Of a stretch of DNA of 43,027 nt, positions 9,801-17,523 are shown piece by piece. The stretch's first letter is position 1. Each line of letters opens with the position of its first letter. The notes under the pieces are model-generated. The model searched no databases and was not told the DNA's origin. It saw only the letters and a program-made list of their open reading frames with translations. The position numbers and the translations under genes were made by a program. The stretch comes from Planctomycetota bacterium (GTDB lineage: Bacteria; Planctomycetota; UBA1135; GCA-002686595). The DNA is taken from the NCBI GenBank assembly GCA_002720975.1, contig PBIX01000034.1:1-43027 (forward strand), given 5' to 3'.

Positions 9801-12800
9801 GACGCTATGCCAAGATCTACCCGGGCAACATGCTCTCGCGTCCCGGCTTGCTGCTAAACCCCTGGGCCCTGCAGGACACGCACGACGTCATAGGTACCGG
9901 CGGCGGCGCAGGTGGAAGGTTTGGCGGCCGCCATGGTGGAGGAGCGAATGCCCGTGGCAACAAGGGGAAGGGGGAGGAGAAAGGTGCGGGACTGGCACCC
10001 GGTATCTTCCCGAATCTCGAATTCCTGGAGCAACCCTCAACGGTCCTCACCAACCTACGACCGGACGCCGAAGGGGTCTTGCGCATTGCAGGCGCTCAGC
10101 TCGGCGCGGGCGGCCTGATCAGGGTGGTGGCCTTCGACGGCGAGAACATGGTGCAGCGCCGGGTCACGCGCACGGGCAAGGCCCTGCAGGGCCGCGACCG
10201 CCGACTGGCCGACGGAATGCCTCCGGAGGCCCACTTCAGCCAGAAGCGGCGCATGGAGTTTCTTGCCCCTGGCGAGGAGACGACCCTCTCGGACAAGGCC
10301 GGTTCAGATCTCGCGTCCTATGAGACCCTCGGGGACGTCTTTGACCTGTTCATGACCCTGCGCCCTGACCTGGATCTGGATTCCTTCGAGTTCCTCCTCG
10401 ACTGGCCGCAGATGGATGACGAGGCCAAGGGCAAGACCTACTCCGAGTTCGCCTGCCACGAGCTGCACATGTTCTTGTACGAGAAGGATCCTGAGTTCTT
10501 CTCTCGGGTGGTGCGGCCCTTCCTGGCCAACAAGGCGGACAAGACCTTCCTGGATCTGTGGCTCCTGGACGGGGACCTGAGCGGGTTCCTCGATCCCTGG
10601 TCCTTCTCACGGCTCAACACCCTGGAGCAGATCCTGCTGGCTGACCGCGAGGAGGGCATCGGCGAAAACGTCTCACGCCTGATCGACGACCGCATAGCCC
10701 TGGCTCCTCCTGCGCCAGCGACACTGGAGCGCCTCTACTTCTTCAGTCTGGGTGGGTCAGACCTGAAATTGGCGGAAAAGGGCAAGAGCCTGTCGGCTCT
10801 CAAGCGCTACAAGGGTCCCGGAGATACCACCCCTCCTGGAGGAGGAGGAGGAGGAGGAGGAGGACGAGGCCCTGCCTCGCCTGGCGCACCTGCGGAAGAA
10901 TCCGCGGTGCGCGAAGGAGGACTGCGAGCCCTGGGCTATGCCGACGAAGAGGAGCCGGCGCTCCAGGACGCGGAGGCCATCACCGGCAGCGAAGATTTCT
11001 TCCTCGGTGCCGAGTTGCAGCAAGACAAGGCCTACCGCGGGCGGGTGCAGAACTTGTACTCCGGCATCGGAGCCACCGAGCAGTTCATCGAGAGCAACTA
11101 CTGGCGCAACCACGAAGCCGCCCAGGGCAAGGCCCCCATCGGCGCCAATGCGTTCTGGCTCGATCTTGCACGGACGCCCAAGGGTAGCCCCTTCCATTCG
11201 ACGCACTTTGCTCAGGCCACTGGTTCCACGGCGGAAGCGCTGATGGCCCTGGCCCTCCTGGACCTCCCGTTCGAGGCTGGAGAGAACGCCATTGATCGCG
11301 AAGACGGCGAGGTCACGATTCAAGCCGCGACCCCGCTGATGCTCGTGACCAAGGAGTTGGCACGGGTCCAACCGGACGGGAACGCCAAGGGCTTGCTGGT
11401 CGGCCAACAGTTCTACCCGTTGAGCGAGGGGCCCGATGCCATCGGCAGTTTCGACTTCGTGCGCGGGGTAGCCTACGGCTGTCGCGTGGTGGTGACCAAC
11501 CCCTCTGCCCAGCCGCTCTTCCTGGAGTTGCTGCTTCAGATTCCAACGGGCGCACTGCCGGTCGCACGCGGATCCAGGACCCGGAGTCACGCCCTCGAGT
11601 TGACCCCCTATGCCACTCAGTCGGTCGAGTACGCATTCTACTTCCCGGCAGCCGGGGAGTTCACCCACTACCCGGCCCATGCCACGAGCGCCGGTCAGTA
11701 TCTGGCCCACGCTCCGGCCCGCGCCATGACGGTGCTGGCCGCCCCGGAGACTGTGGACACGGAGTCCTGGCACTGGGTATCCCAGCACGCTGACCTGCCC
11801 ACTCTCCTGGATCACATGGAGAAGGCCAACCTGATGAAAGTGTCCCTCAGCCGGGTGGCCTGGCGCCTGCGCGATCGAGAAGCGTATGACGCTATCCTGT
11901 CCCTCTTGCGCGAGCGCCACCTGTATGACCACACCATCTGGTCCTATGGAATGCACCACACCGACCTGTTGACCATCCAGGAGTATCTGCGCCACGCCAA
12001 CTCCTTCGTGAATCAATGTGGCCCCTGGTTGGATTCGACCCTGCTGAAGATCGACCCGATCGAGCGGCTGGCATACGAACGCATGGAGTTCAGCCCACTG
12101 ATCAACGCCCGTGCACACCTGACCGGCACGGAGCGTGAGATCCTCAACGGTGACTTTGCCCGCCAGTACCTGGCCTTGATGAACATCCTGAGCCACAAAC
12201 CCCTTCTGGACGATGTGGACTGGATGAGTGTGACCTATCAGTTCTTGCTGCAAGACCGGGTTGAAGAAGCCCTCGCCAGCTTCAAGAAAGTAGACCCCTC
12301 TGGCCTGCCCATGAGTATCCAATACGACTACATGGACGCCTATCTGGACTTCTTCAGCTCAGACCACGACCGAGCCGGCGCCATCGCTGAGAAGTACGCT
12401 GACCACCCGGTCCCCCACTGGCGCAGTCGCTTCCTTCAGATTCAAGACCACCTCGCCGAGGCTGCGGGGGAGGCCGCTACGGATAACAGCAACGACACGG
12501 GCAACTCAGGCAACGATGCACTGGCCCGGGAAGAGCCCACGCTTGAACTGGAAGTTGAAGCAGGCCAGGTCACCTTGGAGCACCGCCACCTGGCTTCCTG
12601 TGAGCTGCGCTACTACGTCATGGACGTAGAGTTCCTCTTCTCCACCAGCCCCTTCGTGCAACAGGGTTCGGGTGCCTTCAGCTATGTCAAGGCCAACCGC
12701 CTCGACGCCATAGCCCTTCCGGATGACAACGGCTCACTGACCCTGGACCTGCCCGCGGAGCTACGCTCGTCCAACGTTCTGGTGGAAGCCCGAGCCGGGG

Positions 12801-13105
12801 CTCTGGTACGCCGCCAGGCCTACTACGCCAATACCCTGCGTGTGCAGGTGATTGAGAGCTACGGTCAGGTGAAGGTGACCGATTCCGGAACGGACCGTCC
12901 CCTGGCCAAGGCCTACGTCAAGGTCTACGTGCAGGACGGCGACAATGTGCGCTTCCACAAGGATGGCTACACCGACCTGCGCGGGCGCTTTGACTACGTC
13001 TCTGTCTCCGGCGCAAGTACGCGTGGCATCAAGCGCTACGCCCTCCTCGTCATTGACGAGGAGCACGGTGCGGTAATCCGAGAGGTGGCCCCCCCCGTGC
13101 AGTAG
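6815..13105 (+). CDS. Giant secreted protein (about 2,096 aa), possibly alpha-2-macroglobulin-like
   Basis: Exported protein with a signal peptide at residues 1-22 (IHPAAATFVLALCLPNLAPA after the Met). The N-terminal 400 residues look helical (VPALLETWIKRHG). The middle, about residues 430-1000, is rich in beta-sandwich-like repeats of the kind seen in macroglobulin or carbohydrate-binding modules (EAGVYVIDFIGGGISSRAVI; VFEVVDAAGVPRTDAAIYF). A Gly-rich linker falls near residue 1028-1060, and a run of Gly from nine GGA codons lies near 1342-1350. A further helical part and a C-terminal beta domain (DSGTDRPLAKAYVKVYVQDG) follow. I see no thioester motif CGEQ and no catalytic signature, so the macroglobulin comparison rests on general organisation only. 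The start is set by the signal peptide; GTG 6737 would add 26 residues. It ends 29 nt before a convergent gene. Confidence 0.75.
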   Translation: MIHPAAATFVLALCLPNLAPAQGQEIGFDEIFALSENRREALEQLIPGTEDYYYYSCLQLQHEGKIDQVPALLETWIKRHGQSARVREIENRQALVDWASDPTRVMTSWPRGLDYLTRTLGLSFDHTRQKAGDEVVLPSTLAPSRIAPKVWEDNARRLHPDSMDGFGDRRLESLAAGKLSDRQLTELLKRLQRPDVPGLADLVVRELKIRSSRKFGSLDIHNELLPEQLEACAKSLPKLLNDPAFVSVYLTKLRPSADVDWTTNVAEREAFLDRLWALAQRLDPAHNDLKAHVLQHRLIHDLGQGKPSRETLMEFLQLPRRTPLANPEWLKTRRNAEIVEKPNASLTPFGSPGDEEPLVRAYLEHFFGQEESWEAFSPYVKADYLRRLFAETKILAGTGDMERWYSLIDDPAYYEALENRVELEFPATQSTEFATGAAVSLDLDIKNVKTLLVKVFEIDALTYALAENKEVDASIDLDGLVAGAETTYSYDAPSLRRIRKHFEFPELTEAGVYVIDFIGGGISSRAVIRKGHLEVRERNSSAGHVFEVVDAAGVPRTDAAIYFGGQRYEAEGKGIVLLPYSTEPGRRTAVVASGGSVSVHHFSHRAETYSLRAGFYVDRESLIAGSRAKLLVSPRLEVNGQRVSLDLLEDVSLNLTARTLDGTKTSLDVRDVGLLEGREWVHEFRVPNDFSKLDVSLTAKIQVLSDGKRKSLSSGTQSFAANSIDGSRQVDCPILGQDSAGYFIDLLGKNGEPKAGRILNLSLRHRDYHDALSVQLKTDDAGRLHLGHLVGVDSLRSSGLPGGFGYWSLAAKRQTVSGLVQGQEGDVLRIPYRGDMERLGRDEVSLLELRGGTPVANRSGFVSLEDGFVTLSQLAAGDYDLLLKETGDHIQVRVTAGERQGRWSVGASRALELRATPLHVTSAQMEGGDLVIRLTGTNPYTRLHVVTSRFDPAFDAFTSLDPPGSTRGAAQSIRPTSSEFHSGRQIGEEYRYILERRYAKIYPGNMLSRPGLLLNPWALQDTHDVIGTGGGAGGRFGGRHGGGANARGNKGKGEEKGAGLAPGIFPNLEFLEQPSTVLTNLRPDAEGVLRIAGAQLGAGGLIRVVAFDGENMVQRRVTRTGKALQGRDRRLADGMPPEAHFSQKRRMEFLAPGEETTLSDKAGSDLASYETLGDVFDLFMTLRPDLDLDSFEFLLDWPQMDDEAKGKTYSEFACHELHMFLYEKDPEFFSRVVRPFLANKADKTFLDLWLLDGDLSGFLDPWSFSRLNTLEQILLADREEGIGENVSRLIDDRIALAPPAPATLERLYFFSLGGSDLKLAEKGKSLSALKRYKGPGDTTPPGGGGGGGGGRGPASPGAPAEESAVREGGLRALGYADEEEPALQDAEAITGSEDFFLGAELQQDKAYRGRVQNLYSGIGATEQFIESNYWRNHEAAQGKAPIGANAFWLDLARTPKGSPFHSTHFAQATGSTAEALMALALLDLPFEAGENAIDREDGEVTIQAATPLMLVTKELARVQPDGNAKGLLVGQQFYPLSEGPDAIGSFDFVRGVAYGCRVVVTNPSAQPLFLELLLQIPTGALPVARGSRTRSHALELTPYATQSVEYAFYFPAAGEFTHYPAHATSAGQYLAHAPARAMTVLAAPETVDTESWHWVSQHADLPTLLDHMEKANLMKVSLSRVAWRLRDREAYDAILSLLRERHLYDHTIWSYGMHHTDLLTIQEYLRHANSFVNQCGPWLDSTLLKIDPIERLAYERMEFSPLINARAHLTGTEREILNGDFARQYLALMNILSHKPLLDDVDWMSVTYQFLLQDRVEEALASFKKVDPSGLPMSIQYDYMDAYLDFFSSDHDRAGAIAEKYADHPVPHWRSRFLQIQDHLAEAAGEAATDNSNDTGNSGNDALAREEPTLELEVEAGQVTLEHRHLASCELRYYVMDVEFLFSTSPFVQQGSGAFSYVKANRLDAIALPDDNGSLTLDLPAELRSSNVLVEARAGALVRRQAYYANTLRVQVIESYGQVKVTDSGTDRPLAKAYVKVYVQDGDNVRFHKDGYTDLRGRFDYVSVSGASTRGIKRYALLVIDEEHGAVIREVAPPVQ
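10838..10864 (+). repeat. (GGA)9 triplet repeat inside the giant gene
   Basis: Nine consecutive GGA codons giving a Gly run between two domains of the giant secreted protein, just after a TCCTGGAGGA palindrome. Such perfect triplet runs are prone to in-frame length change, so copy number may differ between strains without breaking the gene. Confidence 0.8.
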
Positions 13106-13134
13106 ACGCGGCGTGGCGGGCCGGCCATCGGCTC

Positions 13135-13860
13135 CTACCCCAAACGGCTCAGACGGTTCGCGAGCTCTTGGAGGCTTGCAATGCTGTCGGCTCCTGAATG
13201 GTCTTGCGCCCCGGCCGCGAAGCCGGTGTAGAGAAGGGCCCCCAGCCCGGCGGCCCGGGCACCTTGGTAGTCGGCTTTTATGTCGTCCCCCACCATGACC
13301 GCCCGGTCGCTCTGGACCCCTAGCGCCTGCAGTGCAAGCTCGAAGATGCGGCCGTGCGGCTTCTCGACTCCCGCCTCTTCGCTCGTGATGATCGCCTCGA
13401 AGTAGGGAGCAAACCCCAGAGCTTCCACCTTCTTGAGCTGGGCAAGATTCGTGTGGTTGGAGACCAGGGCCAGACGGTGGGTCCCAGCGAGAAGGGACAG
13501 CTGTTCGTGCGCATGGGGAGCGGGCTCCATGCAACCCATGAATGCGCCCCAGTAGGCTTCGAACATGTGAACCGCCAGACCGGGGTGGGAACCACGATTC
13601 TCCGGGGCCATTGAGCGTTCAGCGATGCGCTTGAAGAACAACGACCTCTCGTGGGACGCGGCGCTCCCCTTGAGCTCCTCGGCCAGCTCAAGGCGCACGA
13701 TGTCGTGCAACTCCTGGAAGCGGCCTTCCCCCAAGGAGCACTGGGTCGCAAGAACCTGCTCCGCGGCCAGCAGACCGGCCGCATTGCATGGCGCGTACTC
13801 GTAGAGGGTGTTGTCGAGGTCGAAGAGGACAGCCTCGCAGGGGATCGGAGCGCTCCCCAT
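13135..13860 (-). CDS. HAD-superfamily phosphatase
   Basis: Soluble phosphatase of 241 residues. Motif I is LFDLDNTLYEY (nucleophile D14, acid/base D16), motif II is LVSNHTN, the motif III lysine sits in GVEKPHGRIF, and motif IV is MVGDDIKADYQGARAAGL. A helical cap between motifs I and II (about residues 25-105) places it in HAD subfamily I, near phosphoglycolate phosphatase or YjjG nucleotidases. The start ATG 13860 shares its A with the stop of the aldolase gene (TGATG); an upstream extension of the frame lies inside that gene. As the third gene of a kinase-aldolase-phosphatase operon it may act on a phosphorylated sugar fragment, but the substrate is not readable from sequence. Confidence 0.9.
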   Translation of the reverse strand: MGSAPIPCEAVLFDLDNTLYEYAPCNAAGLLAAEQVLATQCSLGEGRFQELHDIVRLELAEELKGSAASHERSLFFKRIAERSMAPENRGSHPGLAVHMFEAYWGAFMGCMEPAPHAHEQLSLLAGTHRLALVSNHTNLAQLKKVEALGFAPYFEAIITSEEAGVEKPHGRIFELALQALGVQSDRAVMVGDDIKADYQGARAAGLGALLYTGFAAGAQDHSGADSIASLQELANRLSRLG

Positions 13861-14549
13861 CAGCTCTGGCTCTCGACTCCGCCTGAGGTCTTCATCTCGG
13901 CCAACAGTCGACGGCGATAGTCCTCGCTGTCGAGGGCGTCCAGATCTGCACACTGGGCGTCACTCAGGAACTGTGGAGTCCCGACCGTGAGAGCGTGGTA
14001 CTGGATGAAAGCCTGCTCCTCCATGGCCAAGGTGCGGAACAGGGCCTCCTTGACGGACTCCCCCACGCAGATCGTCCCGTGGTTTCGCAAGACCATGCCC
14101 TGACAATCGGGAGCCTCGAACCCAGCCTGAACCGCGGCAGCCAACTCGGGGGTCGTCACCGTGGTGTAGGGCACGTGGGGCACGTTGGCGCCAAGGTATA
14201 CGTAGTAGTCGGCATACATGGGACGGAGGTCATGCCCCGCCGCGGTCAGAGCCACGGTCATCTTGGGATGGGCGTGCACTATGGCACGTACTTCCGGACG
14301 CACGCGGTAGAGCTGAAGGTGCATCAGGACCTCGGAAGAGGGTCGGTGCTCGCCCTCGAGAATCTCCCCGCTGGAGATGGAGATGCGTGGGTAATGCTGC
14401 GCTTGGGCATCGGCGAACGAGAACCCGCTGGGAGAGATCCACATGGAATCTCCCTCGCGGGCACTCACGTTCCCCCCGGCTCCGGTAACGAGGCCTGAGC
14501 TTACGAGCTCACGCGCAGCTTCTATCAGTTCTTCAAGGTGTTGTGTCAT
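13860..14549 (-). CDS. Class II aldolase / L-ribulose-5-phosphate 4-epimerase family enzyme
   Basis: 229 residues, the usual family length. The phosphate-binding loop GAGGNVSARE, the SPSGF loop, the acidic residue in SSEVLMHLQLY, the zinc pair in VHAHPKM and the third zinc His in VLRNHGTICVG are all present. Members are Zn enzymes that cleave L-fuculose-1-phosphate or L-rhamnulose-1-phosphate, or epimerise L-ribulose-5-phosphate. The start ATG 14549 overlaps the stop of the sugar kinase as ATGA; the longer frame upstream runs inside the kinase. With the kinase it makes a two-step route: phosphorylate a ketose, then cleave or epimerise it. Which sugar is not decided by these motifs. Confidence 0.92.
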   Translation of the reverse strand: MTQHLEELIEAARELVSSGLVTGAGGNVSAREGDSMWISPSGFSFADAQAQHYPRISISSGEILEGEHRPSSEVLMHLQLYRVRPEVRAIVHAHPKMTVALTAAGHDLRPMYADYYVYLGANVPHVPYTTVTTPELAAAVQAGFEAPDCQGMVLRNHGTICVGESVKEALFRTLAMEEQAFIQYHALTVGTPQFLSDAQCADLDALDSEDYRRRLLAEMKTSGGVESQS

Positions 14550-16033
14550 TGGCCGTGGTTCTCCAGGTAGCCCAGTTGCTCCAAACGGTGTCGGAAGGCC
14601 CCAAACAGGTCGTCGTAGGTCGGGCCACGCAGAGAGTCCGGATGAAAACTGCGTTCGATGACCAGCATACGCCCCATGGCATCCCACAGGCCATCGTGAA
14701 TCGTGTTTGCGGCGGCCAGGATGGCGCTGCCGAAAGCCGATTCGTGGCATTGGGGACGATGCAGGGTGCGGCCGGTCACGTCCGCGCGGAGCTGCATCCA
14801 GATGTCGCTCGCACTTCCCCCACCCGTAGCGAAGACGTCCCCCGGCGCAGCTTGCCCAGTAACCCGATCGAGGGCTTCATAGGCCAGGCGCTCTACGAAG
14901 GCCACGCCCTGTAGTCGTGCGGCGAAGCCCGGGGCCGCCTGGTCTGCGGGCGCATCGCAGAAACCGAGTGCGGCGGGAGCCAGGAAAGGAAAACGCTCCC
15001 CCTTGCCCACCAGCGGATAGGCCAAGAACTCAGTGGGCAGCAACGGTTCGGCGGCGAAGTCGAGCTGAGCGAGGTCAGCCCCCGGATGATCCTCCCGGAT
15101 CCACTCGCCGCCCACGTTACTGGCCGCGCCGGGCAGCCAGCGTTCGTGATGGAAGCCCTGGTCATCCGCATGGTCCGGAAGTCGATGGGAGTAGACCAGG
15201 CCAGAGGGGTCGACCGGCGGGTGATCCGCCAGGCGCTTGAAGACGAGGGTGGTCCCAAGGGTCGTGTTGTCGTCACCCACCCGCGCGGCACCCGATGCGA
15301 GGAAGGCCGCCGTGCCGTCCGTCGCACCGGCCACGACTTTCAGGCCGAGTGGAATCCGAAGCTCTCGGGCCACACGGTCGAGGACCTGTCCTCTGACCGT
15401 GCCCGGCTGCACGACTTCGGGCAGCTTGCGGGGGATGTCACTCCTGTCACTCAGCCAATCAGGCCAAGCCTGAGCCTGTAGATCGAACCCGGATTTGAGC
15501 GCGTTGCTGGCGTCGGTCCAACCCACGGTACCTGTCAACCGGGAGGCGATGTAGTCGGCTTGATGTGTGAAGAAGCGCGTCCGGTCAAAGCCTCCCGGCT
15601 CGTGCCGTTCTAGCCAGAGCATCTTGGCCAAGGACCAGGATGCGCTGACCGGAGCATCCGACGAGGCCTGCCCCGCCCACTCGCTCAGCTCGCGCGCCTC
15701 CGCATGGGCGCGACCATCGTTGTACATCAGGGCTGGGGTGCACGCAGTTCCGGACTCGTCCACGCCCAGGACTGTGCCCGAGGTGCCATCGATGGCGATC
15801 GCCTGCAGGGTCTCAGTCGCACCGCCCTGCTCCTCGAACTCGGCCACCACCCCCACCAGCGCACGCCGTGCGGCTTCCCACCAGAGTGTGGGGTCCTGTT
15901 CGTGTTCGACGTTCGTGGCGGTGCGTCGAATACCGTCTACCTGCCCGAACCCGACAGAATGCAGGGCAACGACCTCGCCCTCAGCTGAGACGATCACGGC
16001 CCGTGCCCCCCCGGTCCCCAGATCCAGCCCCAT
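14546..16033 (-). CDS. FGGY-family carbohydrate kinase
   Basis: 495-residue sugar kinase with the N-terminal phosphate loop MGLDLGTGGARAVIV, the AIDGTSGTVLGVD strand-loop, a substrate-side stretch (YNDGRAHAEARE), the ATP-side GATDGTAAFLASGA and GDDNTTLGTT, and the C-terminal ATP motif FATGGGSASDIWMQLRAD. This is the full two-domain FGGY plan. The frame continues upstream to 16303 into the next gene; ATG 16033 (or GTG 16036) is chosen because FGGY kinases begin within a few residues of the first phosphate loop. It is the first gene of the sugar operon with the aldolase and phosphatase. Xylulokinase, ribulokinase and fuculokinase are all possible. Confidence 0.92.
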   Translation of the reverse strand: MGLDLGTGGARAVIVSAEGEVVALHSVGFGQVDGIRRTATNVEHEQDPTLWWEAARRALVGVVAEFEEQGGATETLQAIAIDGTSGTVLGVDESGTACTPALMYNDGRAHAEARELSEWAGQASSDAPVSASWSLAKMLWLERHEPGGFDRTRFFTHQADYIASRLTGTVGWTDASNALKSGFDLQAQAWPDWLSDRSDIPRKLPEVVQPGTVRGQVLDRVARELRIPLGLKVVAGATDGTAAFLASGAARVGDDNTTLGTTLVFKRLADHPPVDPSGLVYSHRLPDHADDQGFHHERWLPGAASNVGGEWIREDHPGADLAQLDFAAEPLLPTEFLAYPLVGKGERFPFLAPAALGFCDAPADQAAPGFAARLQGVAFVERLAYEALDRVTGQAAPGDVFATGGGSASDIWMQLRADVTGRTLHRPQCHESAFGSAILAAANTIHDGLWDAMGRMLVIERSFHPDSLRGPTYDDLFGAFRHRLEQLGYLENHGQ

Positions 16034-16179
16034 CACGCAGGGTCGGGTGTTGATTGAGGCTGACTGCGAAGGATGGTTCAAGAGGGTGCCTCGGTGCGCA
16101 GGGAGAGTCTCCCCCTGGAAGCGTGCGCTCGCCGGGGAGAGGATACTCCATGGGCGCCAGAACGGCGGAGGCTGCTGGC

Positions 16180-17454
16180 CTACCAGTAGTCGGGCAGGGA
16201 ACCCTCGAAGGTCTCCGCGAGGATCTCCAGGATTGCCTTCCGATCTTGCTCGCCGACCTGGGGAGTATCCGGACCATCGAGCACCCCGTTCAGAACCAGC
16301 CACAATCTCAGCCAGATTGGCTCCAGCAGAGGCTCGGGCAGCGCCGCGAACACATCCGAGTGAATCAGGTAGCTCAAGGGATACCGGAACAGACGCTGTT
16401 TGAGGTCAAGATCCCGCAAGCTACGCCCGCTCTTGTCGCGACGCGCTGTAGCAAGAAAAGGAGGCACGAATGCCGAACCCTCCCCCACCGCATTGGGCAG
16501 CGGAGGTTCACCTACCAACAACAGTGCATCCACAACCTTCCTGGCGGCACCTTCCAGGCGCAGCCTGGTTGACCGTACCGGGGTTCCCGGCGGCAACTCC
16601 AGATCGCGGTTGAGGGCATCCTTGTAGTGCAGAGCCCGGCGCGCTTCATACCCGGCCCAGCAGAGCACCGTGTGCATGTGAGCCTGATGCTCCAAGACCA
16701 ACAGAGCCACGATGTCGCTGGTCGGCACCGGATAGGGGCTCACTTCACACAGACCCGCAAGGGTGTCATGCCGGGTCGGCTCGGGCTGCAGGCGCTCCGT
16801 CTCGCCCAGGCGCCTGTTGCCCAAGTGGGCCATGTCACCGGTCTGACCCGTTACATACCAACCACCCCAACGTTCGGCATAGTCGGTGGAGTGGGTCACC
16901 ATTCGTGACCCTGCGCGCAACAGGGGAAGCCCATCATCCTGTGTGTGCACCGAGCGCAGGAGGTTCGCGGGCAGTTTGGCGTTTGATGCCGGAGCATGGC
17001 ACTGCAAGCACTTATCCACCTCACGTAGAATTCGGGGACCATCGGGGCCATCCTGAAGGGTGTAGAACACCAGACCCTCAAGCGGGTCCACAGCCGTCAG
17101 TTCCAGAACACTGGAGTTGGGGACGAACCCCACATAGACCTCATCGGAGAAGTAGAGGGCGCGTGGGCGAGAGGTCGTGATCAGGTCTGCCTGAAAACTG
17201 GTACGCGAAAAGACCGCCGTCTGTGTGGTCGGGGCCACCTCCAAGGCCTCCAGCAGACCAGGCAGGAAGGAGCCAGCCTCGTTACGCCGCAGGACAGACT
17301 CGCCCGCCTCCATTCGCGCAGCCAGCCGTGCCACGCAATCCTGGGTCGGGCGCGTACCGTAATTGAGAGGCTCTCTGGACCAGATGGGATCCTGCACGGT
17401 CACCAGGGCCAGAATCACGGTAGGGACAATAGACACAGCACCAGTGTAGGCCAT
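16180..17454 (-). CDS. Exported protein with one c-type heme motif
   Basis: 424 residues. A hydrophobic N-terminus (AVSIVPTVILALVTVQ) looks like a signal peptide. A single heme-attachment motif C149-L-Q-C-H153 sits after DGPRILREVDK. Other marked stretches are VFSRTSFQADLITTSRPRAL and YFSDEVYVGFV, which I recall from uncharacterised planctomycete and Bacteroidetes proteins with one CxxCH. The second half (from about residue 200) is largely helical, without a recognised fold. It is likely periplasmic and an electron carrier or heme-dependent enzyme. It is divergent from the PAS kinase and 146 nt upstream of the sugar kinase on the same strand, so co-transcription with the latter is unlikely but not excluded. 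Confidence 0.75.
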   Translation of the reverse strand: MAYTGAVSIVPTVILALVTVQDPIWSREPLNYGTRPTQDCVARLAARMEAGESVLRRNEAGSFLPGLLEALEVAPTTQTAVFSRTSFQADLITTSRPRALYFSDEVYVGFVPNSSVLELTAVDPLEGLVFYTLQDGPDGPRILREVDKCLQCHAPASNAKLPANLLRSVHTQDDGLPLLRAGSRMVTHSTDYAERWGGWYVTGQTGDMAHLGNRRLGETERLQPEPTRHDTLAGLCEVSPYPVPTSDIVALLVLEHQAHMHTVLCWAGYEARRALHYKDALNRDLELPPGTPVRSTRLRLEGAARKVVDALLLVGEPPLPNAVGEGSAFVPPFLATARRDKSGRSLRDLDLKQRLFRYPLSYLIHSDVFAALPEPLLEPIWLRLWLVLNGVLDGPDTPQVGEQDRKAILEILAETFEGSLPDYW

Positions 17455-17523
17455 CCCCCATGCATCAGAGGCATCCTAAGTGCGTAGGCTACACGACTAG
17501 CACTTGTACCCACCTCACTTACA

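Noticed and set aside
10838..10864. GGA run as a CRISPR-like or regulatory repeat
   Set aside because: It is an in-frame poly-Gly codon run without spacers.
10757..12322. 521-codon minus-strand frame
   Set aside because: Lies wholly inside the giant secreted gene, with a Ser run that is only the GGA repeat read backwards; no domain.
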